From assembly GCA_963675935.2 (NCBI GenBank), contig CAXXPV010000003.1, forward strand, positions 1,302,001-1,366,000: DNA of 64,000 bases. The letters run 5' to 3'. The stretch's first letter is position 1. Each line of letters begins with the position of its first letter. This document shows, piece after piece, positions 34,542 to 43,473 of this stretch. Below the pieces are notes generated by a model, which ran no database searches, was not told where the DNA came from, and saw only the letters and a list, made by a program, of their open reading frames with translations. Position numbers and translations under genes: made by a program. Origin of the DNA: G963675935 sp963675935 (GTDB lineage Bacteria > Planctomycetota > Planctomycetia > Pirellulales > Thermoguttaceae).

Positions 34542-34958
34542 CTACACTGGTCGGCGGCGAAGGAATCGCACCCGGACCGGCATCTTGTGAGCCAACCGGG
34601 CGAAACACATCCGCGCGCCTTCTTCCGTAATTCCGCTGATTTCGTACAACACGGTTCCAGGCCGCACAACGGCCGCCCAATACTCCGGCTCGCCTTTGCC
34701 CTTACCCATGCGGGTTTCCAGGGGAATCGACGTAATCGGTTTATGGGGGAACACGCGAACGTATAAGCGGCCCTCGGTGCGCAGATATTGCTGCGCGGCG
34801 ATGCGGCCGGCTTCCAGCGTCGCAGCGCTGATCCACCCGCCTTGCACCGCTTGCAAACCGAAGTCGCCGTGGACGACCCGGTTGCCCCGAGCGGCATCAC
34901 CTCTTATACGTCCTCTTTGGCTTTTTCGGTGCTTGACCCGTTTTGGCATCAGCGCCAT
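34542..34958 (-). CDS. rplP: Ribosomal protein L16
   Basis: A 138-residue L16 (MALMPKRVKHRKSQRGRIRG; GRLYVRVFPHKPITSIPLET). It lies near the A site and peptidyl transferase centre. GAGGA 8 bases upstream supports the ATG at 34958, which lies inside the end of rpsC, an overlap of 62 bases. Confidence 0.94.
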   Translation of the reverse strand: MALMPKRVKHRKSQRGRIRGDAARGNRVVHGDFGLQAVQGGWISAATLEAGRIAAQQYLRTEGRLYVRVFPHKPITSIPLETRMGKGKGEPEYWAAVVRPGTVLYEISGITEEGARMCFARLAHKMPVRVRFLRRRPV

Positions 34959-35613
34959 CGTTATCGTCCTCTTGGTACATTCCCTGGTTGATCCACACTT
35001 GCACGCCGATGTGACCTTGGGCAATCAGCGCTTCGGTGAAGCCGTAGTCGATTTTCGCCCGCAACGTACTTAGTGGAATCGAGCCGGCGATTTGTTTCTC
35101 GCGGCGCGACATTTCCGCGCCGCCCAATCGGCCGGAAAGCTGAATTTTGATTCCCTTGGCGCCCGCTTCCATCGTTTGTTCCATCGACCGCTTCATCGTC
35201 CGGCGGAAACCGGACCGTTTTTCCAACTGTTCGGCGATGTCTTCGGCCACCAATTGCGCCACGATAGCCGGCCGATTGATTTCCTCGATCTTGATATTGA
35301 TCCGCCGCCCCGTCTTCTCCTGAAGCTCTTTTTGCAACTCCTCGACTCGCTCGCCCTTTCGGCCGATCAGCAGGCCTGGACGCGCCGAGAACAACACCAC
35401 CTTCACCTCGTCGCGCGTTCGCTCGATCTCGATTTTCGAGATTGCCGGATACAGCGCCTTGCCGAATTTATCCTTCCGGCCCTTGACGTAGTTCCGAATT
35501 TTCTGGTCTTCGACCAGAAGATCGGCGAACTCCTGCTTCGAGGCGTACCACCGACTCTTCCAACCGACCATAATGCCGGTGCGAAACCCGACGGGATTGA
35601 CTTTCTGACCCAT
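34897..35613 (-). CDS. rpsC: Ribosomal protein S3
   Basis: A 238-residue S3 starting MGQKVNPVGFRTGIMVGWKS, with the KH motif LLIGRKGERVEELQKEL and GIKIQLSGRLGGAEMSR. S3 lines the mRNA entry. An Asp/Lys-rich tail of about 25 residues ends it and overlaps the rplP start. The frame is open further upstream, but that part belongs to no S3. Confidence 0.95.
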   Translation of the reverse strand: MGQKVNPVGFRTGIMVGWKSRWYASKQEFADLLVEDQKIRNYVKGRKDKFGKALYPAISKIEIERTRDEVKVVLFSARPGLLIGRKGERVEELQKELQEKTGRRINIKIEEINRPAIVAQLVAEDIAEQLEKRSGFRRTMKRSMEQTMEAGAKGIKIQLSGRLGGAEMSRREKQIAGSIPLSTLRAKIDYGFTEALIAQGHIGVQVWINQGMYQEDDNDGADAKTGQAPKKPKRTYKR

Positions 35614-35648
35614 GTTGATTTTCGCCGCGATAGCGCGGCGGTTAAGCG

Positions 35649-35975
35649 TTAATCCAATTCCACGTGGATGTGCGAAAACCGTTTCTTGAGGACCGAAGCC
35701 ATGCCGCGGGCGTGAGGGCGCATCCGCTTGAACATCGGTCCGCCGTCCACCCGGCAATCGGTAACCATCAGGTGATGTAAATTTTGCGCCCGGCGATCTT
35801 CGGCATTGGCCATGGCGCTGTGCAGCACCTTCTCGAGCATCCGAGCGCCGCGATGCGGCTGATACTTGAGAATGTCCAATGCGTCGTCGGCCAATTTGCC
35901 GCGGATCAAGTCGGCCAGCGGGCGCACCTTGCGGGCGCTGATCCGTGCAAATCGGAAGGTTGCCTGGTAAGCCAT
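35649..35975 (-). CDS. rplV: Ribosomal protein L22
   Basis: A 108-residue L22 (RISARKVRPLADLIRGKLAD; VDGGPMFKRMRPHARGMASV). Its loop lines the exit tunnel and is a site of macrolide resistance in other bacteria; nothing unusual is seen here. Confidence 0.96.
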   Translation of the reverse strand: MAYQATFRFARISARKVRPLADLIRGKLADDALDILKYQPHRGARMLEKVLHSAMANAEDRRAQNLHHLMVTDCRVDGGPMFKRMRPHARGMASVLKKRFSHIHVELD

Positions 35976-35985
35976 GATGCCGTTC

Positions 35986-36255
35986 CTATCGCTTGCCTTT
36001 CCCGCCGTGACCGCGGAACGTCCGCGTCGGCGCGAATTCTCCCAACCGGTGGCCGACCATTTCCTCGGTCACGAACACCTTCAAATGAACCTTGCCGTTA
36101 TGGACCATAAACGTATGACCCACGAACTCCGGCACGATTGTGCAGGCCCGAGCCCAGGTTTTGATCGGATCCTTCGTTCCCGCGTCATTCTGCTTCTGAA
36201 CTTTCAGATACAGCTTGGGGGCAACAAAAGGGCCTTTCTTCAGTGATCTTCCCAT
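35986..36255 (-). CDS. rpsS: Ribosomal protein S19
   Basis: An 89-residue S19 (MGRSLKKGPFVAPKLYLKVQ; HNGKVHLKVFVTEEMVGHRL; ends FRGHGGKGKR). It is a 30S head protein paired with S13. It lies 10 bases after rplB. Confidence 0.96.
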   Translation of the reverse strand: MGRSLKKGPFVAPKLYLKVQKQNDAGTKDPIKTWARACTIVPEFVGHTFMVHNGKVHLKVFVTEEMVGHRLGEFAPTRTFRGHGGKGKR

Positions 36256-36265
36256 AATTCAGGCT

Positions 36266-37123
36266 CTACCTAATTTTCAACTGTCCATACCGCCGGGACT
36301 TGCGCCGCCGGACAATCGCCTTGTTCGATGGTTTCCGATGCTTGCGTGTATGACCGCCCTTGGCCAACACGCCCGTCGGGCTGACCGGATGACGCCCGCC
36401 CTTCGTGCGGCCTTCACCGCCGCCGTGGGGATGGTCGATCGGGTTCATCGTGGTGCCGCGGACGTGCGGGCGACGGCCCAGCCATCGCTTGCGTCCCGCC
36501 TTGCCATACACAATCGCCATGTGTTCCGAGTTGCCGACAACGCCGATCGTCGCACGGCACGCAGCAGGCACACGGCGAATTTCACCGCTGGGCAAGTTGA
36601 TTTGCGCCCAATCGGCGTCGCGTGCCACCAACGTCGCGCGGATGCCGGCCGAACGGCAAAGCACGCCGCCGCGACCCGGCATCAACTCGATGTTGTGAAC
36701 ATTCATTCCCAACGGAATGACCGAAAGCGGCATGCTGTTACCCACCGAGGCCGGCGCGTCAACGCCGCTCATAAGCTCTGCGCCCGCCTTCAAGCCGTCA
36801 GGTGCCAAAATGTATCGTTTCTCGCCGTCGACATAATGCAACAGGGCGATCCGCGAGCTGCGATTCGGGTCGTACTGGATCGAATCGACTCGAGCGGGAA
36901 CGCCGTCCTTGTCGCGCCGGAAATCGATCTCGCGAAGCTGCCGCTTGTGGCCGCCGCCGCGATGCCGAGCGGTGATCCGCCCCTGGTTGTTGCGGCCGCC
37001 CTTGCGATGCTTCGGCCGAAGCAGACTCTTCGGCGCCTTCGCGCCGGGCGTCAACTCGGCGAAGTCGCTCACGGTGGCGCCGCGGCGTCCGGGAGTTGTC
37101 GGATTGTATTTGCGAATACCCAT
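36266..37123 (-). CDS. rplB: Ribosomal protein L2
   Basis: A 285-residue L2, slightly longer than the usual 275. The signature NPIDHPHGGGEGRTKGG, required for peptidyl transfer, and ITARHRGGGHKRQLREIDFR are intact. It follows rplW by 16 bases. Confidence 0.96.
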   Translation of the reverse strand: MGIRKYNPTTPGRRGATVSDFAELTPGAKAPKSLLRPKHRKGGRNNQGRITARHRGGGHKRQLREIDFRRDKDGVPARVDSIQYDPNRSSRIALLHYVDGEKRYILAPDGLKAGAELMSGVDAPASVGNSMPLSVIPLGMNVHNIELMPGRGGVLCRSAGIRATLVARDADWAQINLPSGEIRRVPAACRATIGVVGNSEHMAIVYGKAGRKRWLGRRPHVRGTTMNPIDHPHGGGEGRTKGGRHPVSPTGVLAKGGHTRKHRKPSNKAIVRRRKSRRYGQLKIR

Positions 37124-37139
37124 AACTAGCCACTAACCA

Positions 37140-37451
37140 CTAAAAGAAGTTGATTCGATGTTCCGAGTTCAAAGTCACAATGGCCTTTTTCCAGGCGTTC
37201 GTCTTGCCGCCGCGAAAACGGCTGCGACGCGGCTTCCCCTGGCGGTTCTGAATGTTCACCCGCACCACCTTCACGTCGAACAACTGCTCGATCGCCCGAC
37301 GAACGTCGTCCTTGCCGGCCATCCGGCTGACTTCAAAGGCGTAGGCGTTGCATCGGTTTGCCTTATGCATCCCCTTCTCGGTCACCAGCGGCCGGAGGAT
37401 GATCTGGTGCGGCTGCAATTCCAGTCCGTTTTTCGTGGCGTCTCGAGCCAT
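37140..37451 (-). CDS. rplW: Ribosomal protein L23
   Basis: A 103-residue L23 (QIILRPLVTEKGMHKANRCN; VVRVNIQNRQGKPRRSRF), the docking site for trigger factor and SRP at the tunnel exit. It lies between rplD and rplB. Confidence 0.95.
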   Translation of the reverse strand: MARDATKNGLELQPHQIILRPLVTEKGMHKANRCNAYAFEVSRMAGKDDVRRAIEQLFDVKVVRVNIQNRQGKPRRSRFRGGKTNAWKKAIVTLNSEHRINFF

Positions 37452-37504
37452 AGCAGTTATTTCCTCGTATCACACTCCCGCAACCACTGGTCGCGGCTTT
37501 ACAG

Positions 37505-38131
37505 CTATTTTGTCTTTTCGCGGAAAGCGTCCAATGCGGATGTCGTCATCAGCAAACGCTTGGGCGACAATACGTTGAGTGCATTCAAATCCGACACCGG
37601 AACCACCGACACGCCCGCCAAATTCCGAATGCTCTTGTACACATTCACGTCATAGCCGGGAACGGCCACCAGCACCCGGACTCCGGTCAATTTCAACGCC
37701 TTGAGCACCGCCACCATCTCGCGGGTCTTCGGTTGCTCAAAGGACAATGCGTCAATCAAAGTGATTTCGTGGTCGGCGATGCGCGACGCGACGGCCATCC
37801 GCGTGGCAATCCGCAACGCCTTTTTCGGAAGACGGTACGACCAGTCGCGCGGCTGCCGGGCGTGGATGTGTCCGCCACCTCGGCGAACGCCGCTCCGCCG
37901 CGAGCCGGCCCGGGCGTTGCCCGTGCCCTTTTGGCGATACATCTTCTTCGACGAGCCGCTGACTTCCGCCCGTGTCTTCGTTTTTGCCGAACCCTGACGC
38001 AAATTGGTCTGGTACATGACCACGGCGTCGTGCAGCAACTGCCGGCTGATGCGCGGCGCCAACTGCTCGGGGTCGATCTCGTAACTGCCGACCTCGGCGC
38101 CGGTGCGATCGTGTATGGGCAAAGTAACCAT
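37505..38131 (-). CDS. rplD: Ribosomal protein L4
   Basis: A 208-residue L4 with the tunnel-loop segment KKMYRQKGTGNARAGSRRSG and C-terminal NLAGVSVVPVSDLNALNVLS. In E. coli L4 also represses the S10 operon; no leader hairpin of that kind could be recognised here. Confidence 0.95.
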   Translation of the reverse strand: MVTLPIHDRTGAEVGSYEIDPEQLAPRISRQLLHDAVVMYQTNLRQGSAKTKTRAEVSGSSKKMYRQKGTGNARAGSRRSGVRRGGGHIHARQPRDWSYRLPKKALRIATRMAVASRIADHEITLIDALSFEQPKTREMVAVLKALKLTGVRVLVAVPGYDVNVYKSIRNLAGVSVVPVSDLNALNVLSPKRLLMTTSALDAFREKTK

Positions 38132-38152
38132 TTCGGATTATCTCGTCTGTTC

Positions 38153-38213
38153 TTGCGAAACCGCAAGCGGTTTTTTTACTCTGATATTTTCTTGCGAAGC
38201 CACAAGCGGCTTT
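38153..38213. repeat. Short hairpins TTGCGAAACCGCAAGCGG
   Basis: Two copies (about 38153-38170 and 38190-38210, the second with changed bases) between rplD and rplC, each followed by T-rich or A/T sequence on the + strand. Another lies between rplC and rpsJ at about 39022-39043, and one beside the ABC exporter at about 9755. Confidence 0.65.
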
Positions 38214-38217
38214 GATT

Positions 38218-38907
38218 TTACTTCAGTTTATTCGTCTGCTGAATGACCACGTAGCCGCCGTTCGGACCCGGCACGGCGCCGTGGACCAACAGCAAATTAT
38301 TGTCAACATCCACCCGAACGACCTTGAGGTTCCGGGAAGTGCGGCGAGCGTCGCCGTAGTGGCCGGCCATGCGGCGGCCCTTGAAGACGTGGTGAGGATC
38401 GGTGTTGCAACCGATCGAGCCGGCGTGGCGATGCACCTTTTTGACGCCGTGCGTGGCACGTTGGCCGTGGAAGTTGTGCCGCTTCATCACGCCGGCGGTT
38501 CCACGCCCCTTGGTCGTGCCGACCACATCGACCGCTTTGATTTGGGAAAAAACGTCAACCTTCAATTCCTGTCCGACCTGAAGGCCGTCGACCTCGCCGC
38601 GAAGCTCGCGAACAAAACGCTGCGGCTCGCAATCGGCTTTGGCGGAAGGTTCGACTCCGGCCGCCGCGCGGCGGCGTTGCCGCTTGCTGTCGAGCTTGGC
38701 GACTTGGCCGCGAGCGGCGCGGCTGGCAAGACGGCGGGGCTTGTCGAGATAGCCCAACTGAACGGCTTCGTAGCCATCCTTCTGGTGAGTTCGCAACTGA
38801 AGGACGTGGCAAGGCCCGGCCTGAATTACCGTCGCCGAGACCACCTGGCCTGTTGCGTCAAAAATTTGTGTCATCCCGACCTTGCGGCCGAGCAGTCCGA
38901 CTACCAT
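38218..38907 (-). CDS. rplC: Ribosomal protein L3
   Basis: A 229-residue L3 (GLLGRKVGMTQIFDATGQVV; GTAGVMKRHNFHGQRATHGV). The Ala/Lys/Arg-rich stretch after residue 65 is a little longer than usual. L3 is one of two proteins that start 50S assembly. Confidence 0.95.
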   Translation of the reverse strand: MVVGLLGRKVGMTQIFDATGQVVSATVIQAGPCHVLQLRTHQKDGYEAVQLGYLDKPRRLASRAARGQVAKLDSKRQRRRAAAGVEPSAKADCEPQRFVRELRGEVDGLQVGQELKVDVFSQIKAVDVVGTTKGRGTAGVMKRHNFHGQRATHGVKKVHRHAGSIGCNTDPHHVFKGRRMAGHYGDARRTSRNLKVVRVDVDNNLLLVHGAVPGPNGGYVVIQQTNKLK

Positions 38908-39048
38908 CGCGTCTTGCCTTTATGCTACGTCGCCGACGGGAACCGCCGACCACCGAGGACCGGCATTACCCACCGAGCTTCCGTTCCATAAAACTAAACC
39001 CAAAAACTCTATTTATTTCTTGCGAAACCGCAAGCGGTTCTTCAATCG

Positions 39049-39378
39049 CTATTTCCTGCTGGTGGCCTTGATCTTAATGTCAACACCGGCCGGCAGACTC
39101 AATTTGTTCAGCGCCTCGATTGTCTTCGCCGTTGCCAGCATGATGTCGATCAGACGCTTGTGCGTGCGGATCTCGAATTGCTGACGAGCCTTCTTATCGA
39201 TGTGAGGCCCTGATTGGACCGTGTAGCGCTCGATGCGCGTCGGCAGCGGAATCGGGCCGTGAACCACCGAGCCGGTCCTCTTTGCCGTATCCACGATCTC
39301 CATCGCGCTCTGATCCAGAACGGCGTGATCATACGCCTCCATCCGAATCCGAATTATTTCGCTTGTCTGACCTGCCAC
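39049..39378 (-). CDS. rpsJ: Ribosomal protein S10
   Basis: A 109-residue S10 (IRIRMEAYDHAVLDQSAMEI; GPIPLPTRIERYTVQSGPHI). It is the first gene of the S10-spc-alpha cluster here. The tuf/fusA/rpsG/rpsL genes that often precede it are not in the window; mobile elements lie there instead. Confidence 0.96.
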   Translation of the reverse strand: MAGQTSEIIRIRMEAYDHAVLDQSAMEIVDTAKRTGSVVHGPIPLPTRIERYTVQSGPHIDKKARQQFEIRTHKRLIDIMLATAKTIEALNKLSLPAGVDIKIKATSRK

Positions 39379-39859
39379 GGATGTCCTCCGGGTGACTCGA
39401 CCACCGACTTGCCAAGGAACTGCTTACTTAAGTCCGCCTCACTGGCGGGAAACCACAGATCGTATCATTGTCGTCCAGTGGCGTCAATGGGCTATTCAGG
39501 AAAATTCCAAAGAGCTTGGATTCATTCCTGTTTTTTCGCGAAAAACCGGGAAACTTTTTGCGAATTATTCATCTTAACAGGAGCACTCCACCCAACGTAG
39601 GGGGTGGGGGGCACATTGAAACATCGATTAGCTGGCGGGCTTGCTTGCATCTTGTTCCCACGCTCCGCGTGGGAACAAACCTGTCGGGACGCTCCTCGTC
39701 CGTTGCGTCGGAACACGTCTGGAAATCGCAAGCTATTCATGGGACGCAGAGCGTCCGTGCGATGCGTTCCCATGCGGATCGCGGGAACGAGAGTAAATTT
39801 CCGCCAAAAAACGCGGCGAACAAGTTCGCCGGCTAAACTGTGGGTAGAAATGCGGGCTA
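39379..39859. promoter_or_regulatory. Upstream region of the S10 cluster with composite hairpin repeat
   Basis: About 480 bases without a gene. The first 240 bases must hold the promoter of the ribosomal cluster; 39530-39590 is A/T-rich, but no box is certain. From 39626 to 39838 lies a broken type C hairpin (left arm degenerate, right arm GCGAACAAGTTCGCCGGCTA) split by another hairpin unit with GTTCCCACGCTCCGCGTGGG and GCGTTCCCATGCGGATCGCG arms. Confidence 0.55.
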
Positions 39860-40284
39860 GTGCTCCGTCCAAGCTAAATATTGGGGTTGCCAAGGATGGC
39901 GTTTTCGAGGAACCTCCACCATCTCAAGGAGGTTCCTATGAACAAGAAGTATATTGTGCGGCTCACGGATGAGGAAAGGGCGATCTGCGAAGCAACCGTC
40001 AAGAACGAGAAAGGCAAGTCAGAGAAACTGCGGCGGGCGATGATCCTGCTGAAGGCGGACGCCGATGGTCCGGGGTGGAACGACGAGAAAATCAGCGAAG
40101 CCGTCGGCTGCCGGACGCGGACCGTGGAGAATGTGCGGCAAGAATTCGTCGTGGAAGGGTTCGAGGCGGCCCTGGTTCGCAAGAAGCGGGCAACGCCGCC
40201 CACGCCCAAGCTTTTGGATGGTGTCCGTCCTGTGAACACCACATACCTGAGCGGCGGTGATGAGCAAGTGCGCGGCAGAGCGGG

Positions 40285-41970
40285 CTAGGACCGACGGCTC
40301 GGATGCTTCTTCGCCAATTGGCGATGCCGACTTTGACGTCGACGGGCCGCAGCGGCCGATTCTTCGCGTCGGTAGCTCCGCACATGCTCCGGATGGGTTT
40401 TCGCCCAACGATCCGGCAGTAGCCCACGAAGCTCAAGCGGATTGGTGATCTGCGGCAGTCGGGTCAACACATCGGTCAAGTACGCCTGCGGGTCGAGATG
40501 ATGCCGCTTCGCACTGGCCACGAAACTGTAAAGCACCGCCGCGGTGCTGCCGCCCTGATCGCTGCCCAAGAATGTCCAATTGCGGCGTCCGAGCGCTTGC
40601 TCTTTCAGCGATCGCTCCGTTCGGTTGTTGTCGATGGGAATCGCCCCGTTGCCGAGGAACCGCGTCAGCGCCTCCCACTGCCGCAGGCTGTACTTGATCG
40701 CAACGGTAATCGGCGACTTCGGCCGCACCACGACCAACTTGTCGCGTAGCCAATCGGCCAACGCCTCCATGATGGGGGCCGACTTCGCCTGGCGCAACGC
40801 CAGTCGTTCGTCGTCCGACATGCCAACCGCCTCGTGTTCCACAGCGTAAAGCTGCTGAAAGAAAGCCAACGCCTCGTGCGCCAACTGAGGCGAGGTGTCG
40901 CGAGCGTCAAAAAACTTCCGCCGGGCGTGCGCGTTGCAGCCAGCTTCGACAATCGCCCCGCGCGACTCCCAGAATATTCCGTCATAACCACCAAAGGCGT
41001 CCGCCTGAAGCACGCCGCGATAGTCCCTCAAAAACTTCTGCGGACCATCCCGCTTTCGGTTCGGCGTGTAATCGTAGACCGTGTACGGATGCCGAGCGTC
41101 ACCTACATAACTCCAAAACCGACCGGTTCGTGTGTGGTCCAATTCCGGATCGAGAACTTTCACCGGCGTGTCGTCGGTTCCCAACACGCCGCTGCTCAAC
41201 GTTCGGCGAATCAGCAGCCGATAGAACGGCGTCAGGCACTCGGCCGAACCTCGCATCCAGCCCCAAAGCGTGCTGCGACGAATCAGCACCCCATACCGCG
41301 CCAAATCGTCTTCCAGACGATACAGCGGCTTGTGCTGGGCGTATTTCGCATCGATCACATGGGCCAGCAAGCTCGGCCCGGCGACGCTCTTCTCGATCGG
41401 TTGCGCCGGCTTCGACGCCGTCACCACTTGTTCCTGGCATTTCCGGCAGGCGTAGGTGAACCGGGCGTGCTCCTCAATGTACAGCGAAGCGGGAACGTAG
41501 GCTAATTGTTCGCTAACCTCTTCGTCGATCTTCTCCCGCGACTCGCCGCAGCACGGACACACCAATTCCTCCGCGGAAACCGCGTGTTCCACCCGCTTGC
41601 GCGGCAAAAACTGCGGCAGCGGCCGACGACCGTGGCCGCGACGCTTTCGCGTCGATGGCTCCTCGGTGCTTTCCACCGCCGGCGTCGATGATGACGAGGA
41701 ATCGTTCTGTACCTCGAAAAGATGCTGCTGACGCGGGTCTTCGGCAAACCGCTCGCGACGATGCCCGAAAATGTGTCGCTTCAACAACGCCAACTCGTGG
41801 CTGAGCTTCTCGATCGTCTGCTGTTGGGCAGCGACCGTCTGCGACGATTCCTCCAAAGCGGTCAGCAGATGCGATTCCCGACCCAGCAAAGCTTCGATCA
41901 GTCGTTGCAAGTCTGGGGTATCCGCCGGCGGCGAAGATGAGTTCGGTGATGAAGAGACGTTCGCGTTCAT
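40285..41970 (-). CDS. tnpC: IS66 family transposase (copy 1)
   Basis: A 561-residue DDE transposase. A coiled N-terminal region (LIEALLGRESHLLTALEESS) precedes a CPCCG zinc segment, the DDE core (GVLGTDDTPVKVL, QADAFGGYDGIF) and the C-terminal region typical of IS66 (AIPIDNNRTERSLKEQALGR). I placed the start at the ATG at 41970; the frame is open upstream into tnpB. It differs from copy 2 at about three residues. Confidence 0.92.
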   Translation of the reverse strand: MNANVSSSPNSSSPPADTPDLQRLIEALLGRESHLLTALEESSQTVAAQQQTIEKLSHELALLKRHIFGHRRERFAEDPRQQHLFEVQNDSSSSSTPAVESTEEPSTRKRRGHGRRPLPQFLPRKRVEHAVSAEELVCPCCGESREKIDEEVSEQLAYVPASLYIEEHARFTYACRKCQEQVVTASKPAQPIEKSVAGPSLLAHVIDAKYAQHKPLYRLEDDLARYGVLIRRSTLWGWMRGSAECLTPFYRLLIRRTLSSGVLGTDDTPVKVLDPELDHTRTGRFWSYVGDARHPYTVYDYTPNRKRDGPQKFLRDYRGVLQADAFGGYDGIFWESRGAIVEAGCNAHARRKFFDARDTSPQLAHEALAFFQQLYAVEHEAVGMSDDERLALRQAKSAPIMEALADWLRDKLVVVRPKSPITVAIKYSLRQWEALTRFLGNGAIPIDNNRTERSLKEQALGRRNWTFLGSDQGGSTAAVLYSFVASAKRHHLDPQAYLTDVLTRLPQITNPLELRGLLPDRWAKTHPEHVRSYRREESAAAARRRQSRHRQLAKKHPSRRS

Positions 41971-42037
41971 GGCGTCTCTATAGATACACAATGAACCCGA
42001 CTTATTCCAGAGGGAAAGAATAGTTTTTGTTTGGAAA

Positions 42038-42442
42038 TCATGAGTGAAGGGCTGGCCGCGGAGAATCATCGCGCGCGCGAGCCACACGATAGAATCGTTT
42101 ACGCCGCGTAACCGTCCGCGGATCGACGCCATCGAGCAACATTGCCAATTCGCCGACGCGGATCTCCAATGCCGGCGTTTCGCCCGCTTTGTCAGAGGTG
42201 GCTCGCAATGATGGGAAGGTAGATCCTTCCAATCGCTTGTACCAAAGAACAAGGCCGTCGCCCTGCCAGAAAAGAATCTTCACGCGATCGTGGCGACGAT
42301 TGAAGAACAGAAATAAATGGCCTGACTCCGGGTTCTGGCCGATCTCGCTCTCGACCATCGCGGCTAACCCATCAAAACTCCTCCTCATGTCGGTCACGCC
42401 CGTGAAGACGAAGATTCGTACCGCCACGGGCAGACTTAGCAC
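42038..42442 (-). CDS. tnpB: IS66 accessory protein TnpB (copy 1)
   Basis: A 134-residue protein of the IS66 Orf2 family (RIFVFTGVTDMRRSFDGLAA; GHLFLFFNRRHDRVKILFW). The GTG at 42442 overlaps the tnpA stop (GTGCTAA), which implies coupled translation. Needed for transposition in studied IS66 elements. Confidence 0.9.
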   Translation of the reverse strand: MLSLPVAVRIFVFTGVTDMRRSFDGLAAMVESEIGQNPESGHLFLFFNRRHDRVKILFWQGDGLVLWYKRLEGSTFPSLRATSDKAGETPALEIRVGELAMLLDGVDPRTVTRRKRFYRVARARDDSPRPALHS

Positions 42443-42912
42443 GGCGGGCTCTCCAACACGGCCAAGACTTGCTGCAGCAGTGCGATGTCGCAACCGTGCT
42501 CAACGCGAATCAGCGTCCCACGCGGAAGAAGAATCTCGATGGGCGGTGACGACCTCGACGTGTTGGCCGCGTTCGCCGCGATTGGCTCGGCATCCTCCAC
42601 CAGACGCACGGGCACCAAGCTGCCATCGCCCGCGGACTGACACAGCCGCTTACGCTGCCGACGGGACTGCTGGGCTATCGGCTTTGTCTCGGGTTGCGCC
42701 GATGTCGACTCCATTGTCGCCAGCGTGGCGATGGCCTCCGATGGGCGATCCTCTTTTCGCAGCCGTTGTTGCCAGGCGTAGAACGAGGATTCTTTCAGGC
42801 CCTCGCGTCGGCAGAAGCCTGCCGCGCTCATCCCGCTATTCGCCCACAGATCGATTGCCAACTCCCAAAAACGTCTCGCTTCCGCCGGGCTCCGTCGTCG
42901 CGCACTGTCCAT
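42436..42912 (-). CDS. tnpA: IS66 accessory protein TnpA (copy 1)
   Basis: A 158-residue protein; the N-terminal helix-turn-helix (SGMSAAGFCRREGLKESSFY) resembles the IS66 TnpA / IS3 OrfA type that binds the element ends. AGGAGGT precedes the ATG at 42912. The middle is variable and Gln/Ser-rich. Confidence 0.88.
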   Translation of the reverse strand: MDSARRRSPAEARRFWELAIDLWANSGMSAAGFCRREGLKESSFYAWQQRLRKEDRPSEAIATLATMESTSAQPETKPIAQQSRRQRKRLCQSAGDGSLVPVRLVEDAEPIAANAANTSRSSPPIEILLPRGTLIRVEHGCDIALLQQVLAVLESPPC

Positions 42913-43473
42913 GACTGACCTCCTGGATATCGTTTGCCCCACGATTCCAGAATACCAGACCATGCAAGATGTAGTTCACAGGACGGACACGCATCTTCAT
43001 GTTCGCGGAACCGCTCTCCGGCTTCCGGCAAGCAACGGCCCGGCCGCGCCGCACCAAGGTCGATTGGGCTTATGAAGTCGCCGACCTACTCGATAGCCGC
43101 TACGCGGACACGCCGCGGATCACGCTGGTCTGCGACAACTTGAACACGCACACGAAGGGGGCGTTCTACGAAGCGTTCCCGCCCGACCAAGCCCGCGAGT
43201 ATGTGCGACGGATCAACTTTGTGTACACCCCCAAGCACGGCAGTTGGCTGAACGTGGCGGAATGCGAACTGAGCTGCCTGACCAGCCAGTGCCTGTCCGA
43301 CCGCAGGATCGGCGAGATTGCGATCCTCCAATCCGAAATTGCCGCCTGGGCGACCCGCACCAACGCCAAGCAACGTGCCGTCGACTGGCAATTCACCATT
43401 GAGAAAGCCGTGTCCGTCCTGTGAACACCACATACCTGAGCGGCGGTGATGAGCAAGTGCGCGGCAGAGCGGG

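Larger units (their letters stand above)
40221..42990 (-). mobile_element. IS66-family element, copy 1 (2770 bp)
   Basis: Ends GTGTCCGTCCTGTGAAC and complement. It carries tnpA, tnpB and the transposase gene in the usual order, reading leftward. The two flanks (TTTGGATG and GCATCTTC) do not match, so no target duplication remains; a deletion of the neighbouring IS630 sequence explains this. Confidence 0.93.

Noticed and set aside
39468..39972. Several small ORFs upstream of rpsJ
   Set aside because: They lie within hairpin repeats and have no ribosome sites.
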